Source: Streptomyces sp. L2 (GTDB taxonomy: Bacteria; Actinomycetota; Actinomycetes; Streptomycetales; Streptomycetaceae). From it: DNA of 64,000 bases. Every line of letters begins with the position of its first letter. Position 1 is the stretch's first letter. The translations under genes were made by a program, and so were the position numbers. The notes below the pieces were generated by a model. It had not been told where the DNA came from, ran no database searches, and was given only the letters and a program-made list of their open reading frames with translations. Where the stretch lies: NCBI RefSeq assembly GCF_004124325.1, contig NZ_QBDT01000001.1, positions 5,828,001-5,892,000 of the forward strand. The letters run 5' to 3'. This document shows, in pieces, positions 1 to 8,906 of this stretch.

Positions 1-1240
1 CACCCATGCGGTCGCCGACCATGTGGACGCCGACCACGGCACCGTCCTTGACCTGGACGAGCTTGATCTCGCCCGCGGTCTTCAGGATCTTGCTCTTTCC
101 GTTGCCCGCCAGGTTGTACTTCAGAGCGACGACCTTGTCCGCGCCGTAGATCTCCTTGGCCTTGGCCTCGGAGATGCCGACGGAGGCGACCTCCGGGTGG
201 CAGTACGTCACCCGCGGGACACCGTCGTAGTCGATCGGAACCGTCTTCAGACCGGCCAGACGCTCCGCCACCAGGATGCCCTCGGCGAAGCCGACGTGCG
301 CGAGCTGGAGCGTGGGGACCAGGTCGCCGACGGCCGAGATCGTCGGCACGTTGGTCCGCATGTACTCGTCGACGAGGACGTAGCCGCGGTCCATGGCGAC
401 CCCGGCCTCCTCGTAGCCCAGGCCCTGTGAGACCGGGCCGCGGCCGATGGCGACGAGCAGGACCTCGGCCTCGAACTCCTTGCCGTCCGCCAGGGTGACC
501 TTCACGCCGTCCTGGGTGTACTCCGCCTTCTGGAAGAAGGTGCCCAGGTTGAACTTGATGCCCCGCTTGCGGAACGCGCGCTCCAGCAGCTTGGAGCTGT
601 TCTCGTCCTCGACCGGGACCAGGTGCTTGAGGCCCTCCACGATCGTGACGTCGGAGCCGAAGGACTTCCACGCCGAGGCGAACTCGACGCCGATGACACC
701 GCCGCCCAGGATGATCGCGGACTTCGGCACGCGGTCCAGGACGAGGGCGTGGTCCGAGGAGATGATCCGGTTGCCGTCGATGTCCAGGCCCGGGAGCGAC
801 TTCGGTACGGAACCGGTGGCGAGGAGCACGTGGCGCCCCTGGATCCGCTGGCCGTTCACGTCGACGGAGGTGGGGGAGGACAGCCGGCCCTCACCCTCGA
901 TGTACGTCACCTTGCGGGACGCGATGAGACCCTGCAGACCCTTGTACAGGCCCGAGATCACCTCGTCCTTGTACTTGTGGACGCCCGCGACGTCGATGCC
1001 CTCGAAGGTGGCCTTCACGCCGAACTGCTCGCTCTCGCGGGCCTGGTCGGCGATCTCGCCCGCGTGGAGCAGGGCCTTGGTGGGGATGCAACCCCGGTGC
1101 AGGCAGGTGCCGCCGACCTTGTCCTTCTCGATCAGGGCGACGTCCAGGCCCAGCTGCGCCCCGCGCAGGGCCGCGGCGTAACCACCGCTACCACCGCCGA
1201 GGATCACTAGGTCGAAAACGGTGCTGGCGTCGTTCGCCAC
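1..1240 (-). CDS. lpdA: dihydrolipoyl dehydrogenase, 3' end cut by window edge
   Basis: This is the E3 flavoprotein that reoxidises lipoamide in pyruvate and 2-oxoglutarate dehydrogenase complexes. The GTG start at 1240 gives MANDASTVFDLVILGGGSGG, which contains the N-terminal FAD-binding GxGxxG motif. It is followed by the redox-active disulfide motif GGTCLHRGCIPTKALL. About 413 codons are present; the family is about 460 residues long, so the end of the dimerisation domain lies outside the window. The start is supported by GGAGG at a normal distance upstream. The neighbouring pepA is on the same strand, with 308 bp between them. In Streptomyces the dehydrogenase complex genes usually follow, beyond this edge (known context, not visible here). 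Confidence 0.95.
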   Translation of the reverse strand, partial: MANDASTVFDLVILGGGSGGYAAALRGAQLGLDVALIEKDKVGGTCLHRGCIPTKALLHAGEIADQARESEQFGVKATFEGIDVAGVHKYKDEVISGLYKGLQGLIASRKVTYIEGEGRLSSPTSVDVNGQRIQGRHVLLATGSVPKSLPGLDIDGNRIISSDHALVLDRVPKSAIILGGGVIGVEFASAWKSFGSDVTIVEGLKHLVPVEDENSSKLLERAFRKRGIKFNLGTFFQKAEYTQDGVKVTLADGKEFEAEVLLVAIGRGPVSQGLGYEEAGVAMDRGYVLVDEYMRTNVPTISAVGDLVPTLQLAHVGFAEGILVAERLAGLKTVPIDYDGVPRVTYCHPEVASVGISEAKAKEIYGADKVVALKYNLAGNGKSKILKTAGEIKLVQVKDGAVVGVHMVGDRMG

Positions 1241-1454
1241 GTCACGTCCTCCATGCATGTGCGCCTCACGCCGGTCTCCTGTGACCGGCGGGCGGCTGGT
1301 GTCCGGCCGCTTGATGCTTCGGCCCTTTGGTGGGGGCCCTGTCCTGCCGGGCTCCATCTTTGCACTTGTTCGACCCGTACGAGACGCGGGGCTGGAGTGT
1401 GAGACACCCCACGTACGCCGCGAAACCCAGGGCAGTGATCGAGATACGGCCAGG

Positions 1455-1500
1455 GCAGCGCCCCGAAAGGGGCGCGGGGAACTGCGCGACCAGCCCCCAC
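1455..1500 (+). repeat. dispersed intergenic repeat, type A, single copy
   Basis: The core is GGGGCGCGGGGAACTGCGCG. It is preceded by a perfect hairpin GCGCCCC-GAAA-GGGGCGC (1458-1475), with a GNRA-type tetraloop when read on the + strand. The copy lies just beyond the 3' end of pepA, between pepA and lpdA. Nothing else was recognised in 1241-1548. Confidence 0.85.
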
Positions 1501-1548
1501 GCCCCCGCGGCCGCCCTACAGACAGGACGGGCCACCCCAATAGGCGGC

Positions 1549-3090
1549 TCAGCCCAGCTCGCCGCAGGCGGTCAGCTCCGCGAGCCGCACCAGCGTACGC
1601 ACGGCGGATCCGGTGCCCCCCTTGGGCGTGTACCCGAAGGGACCGCCCTCGTTGAAGGCGGGACCCGCGATGTCCAGGTGCGCCCAGGTGATGCCCTCGC
1701 CCACGAACTCCCGCAGGAAGAGCCCGGCGAACAGGCCGCCGCCCATCCGCTCGCCCATGTTCGAGAGGTCGGCCACCTGGGACTCCCCGGCCTTGCGCAG
1801 GTGCTCCGGCAGCGGCATCTGCCACGCCGGCTCGCCGACCTCCTCCGCGGCCTCGTGCACCGCCGCGCGGAACGCCTCGTCGTTGCCCATGATCCCGAAC
1901 GTCCGCGTGCCCAGCGCCAGCACCATCGCGCCGGTCAGCGTGGCCACGTCGACGATCGCGTCCGGGTTCTCCTGCGAGGCCGCCCACAGCGCGTCGGCCA
2001 GCACCAGCCGGCCCTCGGCGTCGGTGTTGAGCACCTCCACCGTCTTGCCGCTGTACATGCGCAGCACGTCGCCGGGGCGCACGGCGGAGCCCGACGGCAT
2101 GTTCTCGGCCAGCGCCAGCCAGCCGGTGACGTTGACCTCCAGGCCGAGCCGGGCGGCGGAGACGACCGCGGCGAACACGGCGGCGGCGCCGGCCATGTCG
2201 CACTTCATCGTCTCGTTGTGGCCGGCCGGCTTCAGGGAGATGCCGCCCGAGTCGTAGGTGATGCCCTTGCCGACCAGCGCCAGGTGCCTGTCGGCCTTCG
2301 GGTGCTTGTACGACAGCTTGACCAGGCGCGGGGTGGCCGCGGAGCCGCCGCCGACGCCCATGATGCCGCCGTAGCCGCCCTTGACCAGGGCCTTGTCGTC
2401 GAGCACCTGGACCTTGAAGCCGTGCTCCTTGGCCGCGGCCTGCGTGATCGCGGCGAACGCCTCGGGGGTGAGGTCGTTGGGCGGCATGTTGATCAGGTCG
2501 CGGGAGCGGTTCAGCTCCTCGGAGACGGTGACCGCGCGGGCCAGGGCGCCCTTGTGGGCCGCGTCCCGCGGCTTGCCGCCCAGCAGTGCCGCCTCGCCCA
2601 GCGGGGCCTTGCCGTTCTTCGCCTTGCCGTTCTTCGCGCCGTTCTCCCGCTGGGCGTCGTACGAGTACGCGCCCAGCAGCACGCCCTCGCCGATCGCGCC
2701 GATGGCACCGGGGCCGTCGACCGGCAGCGCGAACGCGGCCTTCTTCGACCCGGTGAGGGCCCGCGCGGCCACGCCGGCCGCCCTGCGCAGGGCCTCCGGG
2801 TCGTAGGCGTCGTCCTTCCCGGGCTCGTCGCCCAGGCCCACCGCCACCACGAGCGGGGCCTTGAAGCCGGCCGGGGAGGGGAGTTTCGTCAGTTCGCCCT
2901 CGGCACCCGAGGCGCCGAGGGTCTCCAGAACGCCGGCCAGCTTGCCGTCGTACGCCGCGTCCACGGCCTCGGCGCCGGGCGCGACGACGAGTCCCGCGGA
3001 CCTGGATGCAGTGCCCTTGGCGACACCGATCACGATCGCGTCGGCCCGCAGGCCGGCCGCCGCGGCGGTGCTGAGAGTCAGAGCAGTCAC
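1549..3090 (-). CDS. pepA: leucyl aminopeptidase (M17 family)
   Basis: This is a cytosolic di-manganese/zinc aminopeptidase that removes N-terminal residues from peptides. The C-terminal catalytic half carries the M17 signature NTDAEGRL near residue 355 and the metal-ligand segment KGITYDSGGISLKP about 80 residues earlier. The chosen start is the GTG at 3090, giving VTALTLSTAAAAGLRADAIV, 513 residues, the usual length. The frame stays open 35 codons further upstream, but that stretch is low-complexity and not family-like. GGAAG lies rather far upstream of this GTG, so the exact start is moderately sure. The gene lies between cobS and lpdA, all on the minus strand. Confidence 0.95.
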   Translation of the reverse strand: MTALTLSTAAAAGLRADAIVIGVAKGTASRSAGLVVAPGAEAVDAAYDGKLAGVLETLGASGAEGELTKLPSPAGFKAPLVVAVGLGDEPGKDDAYDPEALRRAAGVAARALTGSKKAAFALPVDGPGAIGAIGEGVLLGAYSYDAQRENGAKNGKAKNGKAPLGEAALLGGKPRDAAHKGALARAVTVSEELNRSRDLINMPPNDLTPEAFAAITQAAAKEHGFKVQVLDDKALVKGGYGGIMGVGGGSAATPRLVKLSYKHPKADRHLALVGKGITYDSGGISLKPAGHNETMKCDMAGAAAVFAAVVSAARLGLEVNVTGWLALAENMPSGSAVRPGDVLRMYSGKTVEVLNTDAEGRLVLADALWAASQENPDAIVDVATLTGAMVLALGTRTFGIMGNDEAFRAAVHEAAEEVGEPAWQMPLPEHLRKAGESQVADLSNMGERMGGGLFAGLFLREFVGEGITWAHLDIAGPAFNEGGPFGYTPKGGTGSAVRTLVRLAELTACGELG

Positions 3091-3324
3091 GGTGGTGAAT
3101 TCTCGCTTCCGATGTGAAGTTGCTGTGGCCGAATGGGGGTGGGTCGACCGGGCCCGAGAGCCGACCCTAGGTCCAGGCCATGGGGTGGGTGGCAACCGGG
3201 GCCTTCACCCTGCCGGCGAACACCCGCCCCGAGCCTACGCGCGTACGCCCCCGCACTCGTCCCTCCGGTACCGACACCGAGGCCCCCCGGGAGGTCCCGT
3301 TCTCATGATCCCGGCCGCCGACAG

Positions 3325-3390
3325 CGCGCCCCCAAAGGGGCGCGGGGCTGCGCTGATGTGCGGCTCCGCCGCGTGGGCGCGATCAACCAC
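3325..3390 (+). repeat. dispersed intergenic repeat, type B, single copy
   Basis: This copy reads GGGGCGCGGGGCTGCGCTGA and then the B-type tail TGCGGCTCCGCCGCGTGGGC, itself a small inverted repeat (GCGGC/GCCGC). It lies in the 357-bp gap between cobS and pepA, downstream of cobS. The rest of that gap (3091-3324) shows nothing recognisable. Confidence 0.8.
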
Positions 3391-3447
3391 GACGCACCCG
3401 CAGACGCCACTCGACAGCCGCCCCCCGGACTCGCCGGCGTCCGCGCC

Positions 3448-4242
3448 TCACCCCAGCGCCAGCACCACCAGCGCCGCGGTCGCCGCCGTCTCCGCCAGCC
3501 CTCCGAACACATCCCCGGTGACCCCGCCGAACCGGTGCCGGCAGTGCCGTAGCAGGAGTTCGGCCGAGGCGAGCGCGACGATCACCGCGGCAGCGGCCCG
3601 CACCGCGGCGCCGCCGCCGAACAGCGCGCCCCCCGCCGCGGCCGCCCCAGCAACCACCACGGCCGCCACGGCCCAGGCCCACCCCCTCGGCACCACCCCG
3701 GCGACCGCCGCGCCCAGCCCCTCCGGGCGCGCGGCCGGTATCCCGGTGCGGGCCGCCAGGGTCAGCGCGAGCCGGGCCGCCGTCGCCGAGACGAGGGCGG
3801 CCAGCGCACCCCGCGCCCACGAGTCGTCGTACGCCCGGGCCAGCGCGGCGACCTGACCGAGCAGCACGAAGACCAGGGTGAGGACACCGAACGGCCCGAT
3901 GTCCGACTGCTTCATGATCCGCAGCGCGTCCTCGGCCGGTTTGCCGCTGCCCAGCCCGTCCGCCGTGTCCGCGAGCCCGTCCAGGTGCAGACCCCGGGTG
4001 AGGGCGGCCGGCACGGCGGCGGTGGCGACCGCGGCCAGCCAGGGGCCCGCGCCCAGCAGGAGCAGCAGCAGTCCGAGCCCGGCCGCGCAGCCCCCGACGA
4101 CCAGCCCGACCAGCGGGGCGTTCAGCATGCCGCCGCGCGCGGCCGCCCGGTCCCAGCGGTGCACCCGGACGGGCAGCACGGTGAGCGTGCCGAAGGCGAA
4201 GCGGGGGCCGTCGAACGACGAGGTCACGGGGGTCTCGGTCAC
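3448..4242 (-). CDS. cobS: adenosylcobinamide-GDP ribazoletransferase (cobalamin synthase)
   Basis: This integral membrane enzyme joins adenosylcobinamide-GDP to alpha-ribazole in the last steps of cobalamin assembly. The 264-residue length fits the family. The signature HLDGLADTADGLGSGKPAEDALRIMKQSDIGPFG is split here as HLDGLADTADGLGSG and RIMKQSDIGPFG, around residues 83-120. Several hydrophobic Ala/Leu/Val segments follow. The GTG start at 4242 has no Shine-Dalgarno sequence but has a TACCCT box six bases upstream, suggesting a leaderless message. cobT and cobU lie further along on the same strand, with membrane-protein genes in between rather than a tight operon. Confidence 0.95.
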   Translation of the reverse strand: MTETPVTSSFDGPRFAFGTLTVLPVRVHRWDRAAARGGMLNAPLVGLVVGGCAAGLGLLLLLLGAGPWLAAVATAAVPAALTRGLHLDGLADTADGLGSGKPAEDALRIMKQSDIGPFGVLTLVFVLLGQVAALARAYDDSWARGALAALVSATAARLALTLAARTGIPAARPEGLGAAVAGVVPRGWAWAVAAVVVAGAAAAGGALFGGGAAVRAAAAVIVALASAELLLRHCRHRFGGVTGDVFGGLAETAATAALVVLALG

Positions 4243-4248
4243 CGGCGC

Positions 4249-4254
4249 AGGGTA
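4249..4254 (-). promoter_or_regulatory. putative -10 box of leaderless cobS
   Basis: TACCCT with six bases to the GTG start at 4242. There is no Shine-Dalgarno sequence. It faces a similar box for the divergent gene at 4326, leaving only about 60 bp between the two boxes. Confidence 0.5.
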
Positions 4255-4313
4255 CCGGCCGGTCCGCGGGACCCTGCCCGCCGGTCCGCGGAGCCCCTCC
4301 CGGCGGCTGCGAC

Positions 4314-4319
4314 TAAAGT
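4314..4319 (+). promoter_or_regulatory. putative -10 box of leaderless membrane-protein gene
   Basis: TAAAGT with six bases (TCGCAT) to the ATG at 4326. There is no Shine-Dalgarno sequence. The -35 element is not obvious in this GC-rich stretch. Confidence 0.5.
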
Positions 4320-4325
4320 TCGCAT

Positions 4326-5090
4326 ATGGGGCATTGGTGGGTACGGAACATCATCGAGCCGGGCAAGCTTCCGCTGCTGCTCGCCCTCGCCGCCTTCGTC
4401 CTCACCTTCTTCGTCACCCGCCTCATCACCCGGCTGATCCGGGCCGGCAAGGGGCCGTTCGGCAACGTCAAGGCGGGCGGGCTGCACATCCACCACGTCG
4501 TCCCCGGCATCCTCCTCACCGTCATCGGCGGTTTCGGCGCGGTCGCCAGCGACCGGCACGGGGCCGGCGGGGCCGTCGCCGCCGTCGTGTTCGGCATGGG
4601 CGCCGGCCTGGTCCTGGACGAGTTCGCCCTGATCCTGCACCTCGACGACGTCTACTGGACCGAGGACGGCCGCAAGAGCGTCGAGGTCGTCGTCCTCACC
4701 GCCGCCCTCGTCGGCCTCCTGCTCGCCGGCTTCTCACCGTTCGGCGTCAACGACCTCACGCAGCAGGAACTCGCCGACCGGGGCACGGCCATCTTCAGCG
4801 TCGCCCTGAACTTCCTGTTCTCGCTGATCGCCCTGAGCAAGGGCAAGACGCGCATCGCCGTGTTCGGCGTCATCGTGCCGCTCGTCGCGATCATCGGCGC
4901 GATCCGCCTGGCCCGCCCCGGATCGGCCTGGGCCCGCCGGTGCTACGGCCGCCGCCCCCGCGCCCGCGCCAAGGCCGCCCTGCGCGCCTACCGCCACGAC
5001 CGCCGCTGGTCCGGGCCCCGCCGCGCCGTTCAGGACTGGATCGGCGGCAAGCCCGACCCGCGCCCGGCCCGCCTGCCCGACCGCCGGTGA
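4326..5090 (+). CDS. integral membrane protein of unknown function
   Basis: I do not recognise a named family. The 254-residue protein begins with a hydrophobic segment (about residues 16-33). A histidine-rich motif, GLHIHHVVPG, sits near residues 57-66. Several more membrane segments follow (about 65-80, 85-105, 130-150, 160-175 and 180-195). The tail is strongly basic (RRCYGRRPRARAKAALRAYR) and probably cytoplasmic. The acidic stretch LHLDDVYWTEDGRKS lies between membrane segments. The HIHH cluster could bind metal, which is inference. The last 61 bases overlap the convergent gene that ends at 5030. The start is supported by the leaderless-type box upstream. Confidence 0.8.
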   Translation: MGHWWVRNIIEPGKLPLLLALAAFVLTFFVTRLITRLIRAGKGPFGNVKAGGLHIHHVVPGILLTVIGGFGAVASDRHGAGGAVAAVVFGMGAGLVLDEFALILHLDDVYWTEDGRKSVEVVVLTAALVGLLLAGFSPFGVNDLTQQELADRGTAIFSVALNFLFSLIALSKGKTRIAVFGVIVPLVAIIGAIRLARPGSAWARRCYGRRPRARAKAALRAYRHDRRWSGPRRAVQDWIGGKPDPRPARLPDRR

Positions 5091-5791
5091 CGCCGCCACC
5101 ACGACCGGATCCCGTACCGGCGCCGCACCCCGTACCAGGGCCGCGCCGCCGTCACCAGACAGAGCAGCCCTACGGCGATCAGCGCGGCCAGATGCTCCTT
5201 GCCCGCCAGGTTCTCCTTGACCAGCACCTCGACCACCATCGCCAGGGCCACCGCGCTCGCCGTGACGTAGGCGCCGTAGCGCCAGCACACGAACACCGCG
5301 AGCCCCACCACGGCCGCCGACGGGCCGGTGTCCACGACCTGCGCGTCCGAAGCGGGCAGCCCGAACGGGGCGTGCGGGCCGAGGGCGATGCCCACGCGCG
5401 CGTACAGCGTCCCCGCGAGCGTGGCGACGTAGGCGATGCCCATCGTCCGCCACCAGCCCAGGCCCACCTCGGCGACGCCGAACACCAGCAGGATCTGCGC
5501 CAGCGCGCCCCACACCGGCAGGTCCAGCGCCGGAACGAACAGCGACAGGGGAGTGCGCAGCAGGGCCTGCCACAGCGGGTCCTGCGCCCGTACGGCGCCC
5601 ACGTTTTGCACGAACTCGAAACCCCACGGCTGGTTCTGCACGTACTGCAGGAGCGCCGTCAGGCACACCGCGCCGACCGTCATCGGGACCGCCCGCAGCC
5701 GCCGCTTCAGCAACGGCTCGCGCACGGTGACGTACAGCAGCCCCCACTCGGCACGAGCCCAGCGGGCCAGCGGGCCGGCGTGCGTTCCCAT
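5030..5791 (-). CDS. rhomboid-like multi-pass membrane protein, catalytic residues not evident
   Basis: This is a 253-residue protein with about six hydrophobic helices and a basic C-terminal tail. The pattern WGALAQILLVFGVAEVGLG, then a TDTGPSAAVVGLAVF-like stretch (DTGPSAAVVGLA in the sequence), resembles the rhomboid-like fold seen in actinobacteria. The GxSG serine is replaced by GPSA, so protease activity is doubtful. The ATG at 5791 is chosen over a TTG one codon earlier because GAGGA lies at a normal distance. The 3' end overlaps the convergent gene by 61 bp. The function is unknown and the rhomboid-like assignment is tentative. Confidence 0.75.
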   Translation of the reverse strand: MGTHAGPLARWARAEWGLLYVTVREPLLKRRLRAVPMTVGAVCLTALLQYVQNQPWGFEFVQNVGAVRAQDPLWQALLRTPLSLFVPALDLPVWGALAQILLVFGVAEVGLGWWRTMGIAYVATLAGTLYARVGIALGPHAPFGLPASDAQVVDTGPSAAVVGLAVFVCWRYGAYVTASAVALAMVVEVLVKENLAGKEHLAALIAVGLLCLVTAARPWYGVRRRYGIRSWWRRHRRSGRRAGRGSGLPPIQS

Positions 5792-5827
5792 CAAACGGTC
5801 CTCATCCGGTGATCACCCGGTATTCCC

Positions 5828-7609
5828 TCATCGATGCGTGTCGAGATGCCGCCGATGCACCCACTTCGGCAGCCCCGGCGCTTCCAGGAAACCCTCGGCC
5901 CGCGCCGACGCGAGGCCGATGCGCAGCAGGTCCGCGCTCTTCTCGAAGAGCAGGAACCGGGGTTCCCAGATGGGCCGGTACTTGGCGTTGGCGCGGTACA
6001 GCGACTCGATCTGCCACCACCGGGAGAAGAAGCTGAGCAGCGACCGCCAAAGCCTCAGCACCGGGCCGGCACCGAGGCGCGCACCGCGTTCGAAGACCGA
6101 TCGGAACATGGCGAAGTTGAGCGACACCTGAGTGATCCCGATCTCCCGGGCCCGCCGCAGGAGTTCGATGACCATGAACTCCATCAGCCCGTTGTCGGAG
6201 TCCCGGTCCCGCCGCATCAGGTCCAGGGACAGCCCGTGCGGGCCCCACGGCACGAACGACAGCAGCGCGCGCAGCCGGCCCTCGGCGTCCGTGCACTCCA
6301 GCATCACGCACCGGCCGTCCTCGGGGTCCCCGAGCCGGCCGAGCGCCATGCTGAAGCCGCGCTCGGTGGCCCCGTCCCGCCAGTCGTCCGCGCGCTCGAT
6401 CAGATACGCCGTCTCGTCCGCCGGGATGTCCTCGTGGCGCCGGATCCGCACCTGGTAGCCGGCCCGCCGCACCCGGTTGTAGGCCTGCCGGACCGTGCGC
6501 ATCGCCCGCCCCTCCAGGGTGAACTCGGCGACCTCCACGAGCGCCTCGTCACCGAGTTCCAGTGCGTCCAGGCCGTGCCGCGCGTAGACCGTCCCGGCCT
6601 CCTCGCCGGCCCCCATCACCGCCGGGATCCAGCCGTGCGCCCGCGCCTGGGCCAGCCACGGCGCGATGGCCCCGGGCCACGCCTCCGGGTCGCCCAGCGG
6701 GTCGCCGGAGGCGAGGCTGACCCCGCCGACGACGCGGTAGGCGACGGCCGCCTTCCCGGTCGGCGACCACACCACGCTCTTCTCGCGGCGCAGCGAGAAG
6801 TACCCGAGCGAGTCCCGCTCCCCGTGCCGCTCCAGCAGCTCCCGCAGCCGCTTCTCGTCGTCCTCCGTGAGCGGGTCGACGGCACGGCGGGAGCGGAACG
6901 CGGCGTAGAGGACGGCCAGGACGAGGGCCGTGCTGAGGACGTTGATCGTCACGTTGGCCCAGTTCGGCGGGTCGATGCCGGGGAAGCGGGACTCCTCGGC
7001 GGCCACCGACACCAGCCGCAGCGTGCCGTAGTGCCAGCGCTCCGGGAACGTCGAACGGGCCGCGTCCGGCGCCTGGTTGGTCACCGTCACCAGCAGGCCG
7101 GCCAGCAGCGAGCAGAGCAGCCCGCCGCCGAGGGCGACGGTCGCCGCGAGCCGGGGGTTGGAGCGGTCGCCCTTGGCGTAGAACTCTCCACGGCCGACGA
7201 CCAGCGCGGCCACGAAGCCGGCCGTCAGCGCCAGGGAGATCCAGTTCTGCGCGTACCGGCGGATCTCCGGGAACGCCATGGCGAACGCGAACAGTGCGAG
7301 GAACAGCCCGCTCAGCACGAGGTTCAGGATCCAGGCGGCCCGCTTGCGGCGGCGCATGGTGATCGCCAGGAACGCGGTGAACACACCGGAGGCGAAGCCG
7401 GCGGTCAGCAGGTAGGGGGTGAAGAAGTTCTCCTGGTTGTGCCGGCGCACGTCCTGGCCCAGCGACACCCACACCGCGCTCAGGAAGTTGACGAACGCGA
7501 CGGCACGCAAGTACCAGACGGCGAGGGCGGCGGCCCGGCGAGAGGCCCCACCCCCACCGGCCCGCCCCGGCTCGCCCCGCTGTTCCACCGCAATTCGGGC
7601 ATCTCCCAT
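5828..7609 (-). CDS. MprF-like membrane protein with DUF2156 (aminoacyl-phosphatidylglycerol synthase-type) domain
   Basis: The first ~250 residues hold about six to seven membrane helices. Residues ~270-570 form a DUF2156 double-GNAT domain that in MprF/LysX relatives moves an amino acid from aminoacyl-tRNA to phosphatidylglycerol. Supporting segments include YFSLRREKSVVWSPTGKAAV, VVGGVSLASGDPLGDPEAW and SLDLMRRDRDSDNGLMEFMV. The length of 593 is shorter than full MprF (about 840), because the flippase part is reduced. The ATG start at 7609 has a near-consensus TATGAT box eight bases upstream and no Shine-Dalgarno sequence. The amino acid and lipid used cannot be told from sequence; a role in altering envelope charge is inference. 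Confidence 0.88.
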   Translation of the reverse strand: MGDARIAVEQRGEPGRAGGGGASRRAAALAVWYLRAVAFVNFLSAVWVSLGQDVRRHNQENFFTPYLLTAGFASGVFTAFLAITMRRRKRAAWILNLVLSGLFLALFAFAMAFPEIRRYAQNWISLALTAGFVAALVVGRGEFYAKGDRSNPRLAATVALGGGLLCSLLAGLLVTVTNQAPDAARSTFPERWHYGTLRLVSVAAEESRFPGIDPPNWANVTINVLSTALVLAVLYAAFRSRRAVDPLTEDDEKRLRELLERHGERDSLGYFSLRREKSVVWSPTGKAAVAYRVVGGVSLASGDPLGDPEAWPGAIAPWLAQARAHGWIPAVMGAGEEAGTVYARHGLDALELGDEALVEVAEFTLEGRAMRTVRQAYNRVRRAGYQVRIRRHEDIPADETAYLIERADDWRDGATERGFSMALGRLGDPEDGRCVMLECTDAEGRLRALLSFVPWGPHGLSLDLMRRDRDSDNGLMEFMVIELLRRAREIGITQVSLNFAMFRSVFERGARLGAGPVLRLWRSLLSFFSRWWQIESLYRANAKYRPIWEPRFLLFEKSADLLRIGLASARAEGFLEAPGLPKWVHRRHLDTHR

Positions 7610-7617
7610 AGGGGAGG

Positions 7618-7623
7618 ATCATA
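7618..7623 (-). promoter_or_regulatory. putative -10 box of leaderless DUF2156 gene
   Basis: TATGAT, one base from the bacterial consensus, with eight bases to the ATG at 7609. The intervening sequence has no Shine-Dalgarno motif on this strand. Confidence 0.55.
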
Positions 7624-7671
7624 TGGGCGCCGTACCGGCGAACGGCTCTTTTCGGACCCGCGTAGCCCGCG

Positions 7672-8772
7672 TTACTCCGCTTCCGCCGCCTTCTCGCCTT
7701 CCGGCGCCTCGGCATCGGCCTTCGCCTCGGGCCGCTCCGGCAGCTCCGCGGCCAGTGCCGCCGCGCTGCGCACCAGCGGCAGGGCCAGCAGCGCGCCCAC
7801 GCCCTCGCCGACCCGCACGCCCTGGGTCAGCAGCGGCTCCAGGGCCATCCGGTCCAGCGCCTTCGCCTGCCCGGGCTCCCCGCTGTCGTGCCCCGCCAGC
7901 CACCAGTCCGGCGCCCGGAAGGCGGCCCGCTGCCCGACCAGCGCGCACGCGGCCGCCACCACCCCGTCGAGGATCACGGGCAGCTTCCGCACCGCGCACT
8001 GCAGCAGGAACCCGGTCATCGCCGCCAGGTCCGCCCCGCCCACCGTCGCCAGCAACTGCAGCTGGTCACCGAGGACCGGCCGGGCCCGGCGCAGCGCGTC
8101 CCGGATCGCCGCGCACTTGCGCATCCAGACCAGGTCGTCGATCGCGAGCCCGCCCCGTCCGGTCACCACCGAGGCGTCGGTCCCGCACAGCGCCGCGACC
8201 AGCACCGACGCCGCCGTCGTCCCGCCCACGCTGACATCGCCGAGGACCACGAGATCCGTCCCCGAGTCGGCCTCCTCGTCGGCGACGGCCATACCGGCCC
8301 GGAACGCCGCGTCGGCCTCGTCCAGCGTCAGCGCGTCCTCGACGTCGATACGGCCGCTGCCGCGCCGCACCCGGTGCCGTACGACGTCCGCGGGGAACGC
8401 GTCCGGCTCGCAGTCCACGGCCATGTCGACGACGCGCACGGGCACGTCCAGGCGCCGGGCCAGCACCGCCACCGGACTGCCGCCCTCCAGCACCGCCCGC
8501 ACCAGCTCCGCGGCACCGCCCGCGGGACGGGCGGAGACGCCCAGCTCGGCGATGCCGTGGTCGCCGGCGAAGAGCACCACGCGCGGCCGTTCCACCGGCC
8601 GTACCGGTACGGCGCCCTGCGCCGCCGACAGCCACTCGCCCAGTTCGTCGAGCCGGCCCAGCGCCCCGGGCGGCACGATCCGGCGCTCCCGGCGGGCCTC
8701 GGCGTCACGGCGTACGGCACCGTCGGGGCGCTCGATGAGATCGGAGAAGTCGTCGAGATCAATCCTGCTCAT
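7672..8772 (-). CDS. cobT: nicotinate-nucleotide-dimethylbenzimidazole phosphoribosyltransferase
   Basis: This enzyme makes alpha-ribazole phosphate, the lower-ligand nucleotide of cobalamin, and so feeds CobS. Family stretches visible include PPGALGRLDELGEWL near the N-terminus, VVLFAGDHGIAELGVSA, and GDVSVGGTTAASVLVAAL in the middle. The conserved late segment PVILDGVVAAACALV is also present. The ATG at 8772 (MSRIDLDDFSDLIERPD) gives 366 residues, close to the usual 350-360. A 25-codon upstream extension of the frame is not family-like. A TACTGT box lies seven bases before this ATG with no Shine-Dalgarno sequence. The short C-terminal tail, rich in Glu, Ala and Lys, is likely disordered. 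Confidence 0.95.
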   Translation of the reverse strand: MSRIDLDDFSDLIERPDGAVRRDAEARRERRIVPPGALGRLDELGEWLSAAQGAVPVRPVERPRVVLFAGDHGIAELGVSARPAGGAAELVRAVLEGGSPVAVLARRLDVPVRVVDMAVDCEPDAFPADVVRHRVRRGSGRIDVEDALTLDEADAAFRAGMAVADEEADSGTDLVVLGDVSVGGTTAASVLVAALCGTDASVVTGRGGLAIDDLVWMRKCAAIRDALRRARPVLGDQLQLLATVGGADLAAMTGFLLQCAVRKLPVILDGVVAAACALVGQRAAFRAPDWWLAGHDSGEPGQAKALDRMALEPLLTQGVRVGEGVGALLALPLVRSAAALAAELPERPEAKADAEAPEGEKAAEAE

Positions 8773-8779
8773 TCGCCGA

Positions 8780-8785
8780 ACAGTA
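8780..8785 (-). promoter_or_regulatory. putative -10 box of leaderless cobT
   Basis: TACTGT with seven bases to the ATG at 8772. There is no Shine-Dalgarno sequence. The box lies in the 134-bp gap shared with the divergent methyltransferase gene. No cobalamin riboswitch was seen there. Confidence 0.5.
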
Positions 8786-8906
8786 CCGGCAGCGAACGAA
8801 CGCTTTCCGCGTGCCGTCGCCACCACGCCGCCCTGACGTCGTTGCACCCCGGAGGGCTATCCCATACGTTCCGGTTTGCAGCGGAATGTCGTACAGGGAG
8901 CCGTCC

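Noticed and set aside
3091..3195. 35-residue N-terminal extension of PepA
   Set aside because: It is low-complexity, unlike the family N-terminus, and the GTG at 3090 gives the usual length.
5834..8836. A 1000-codon plus-strand open frame
   Set aside because: It is antisense to the DUF2156 and cobT genes, both with strong family evidence.
8773..8906. Cobalamin riboswitch upstream of cobT
   Set aside because: No B12-box-like sequence was found, and the -10-like box leaves no leader to hold one.
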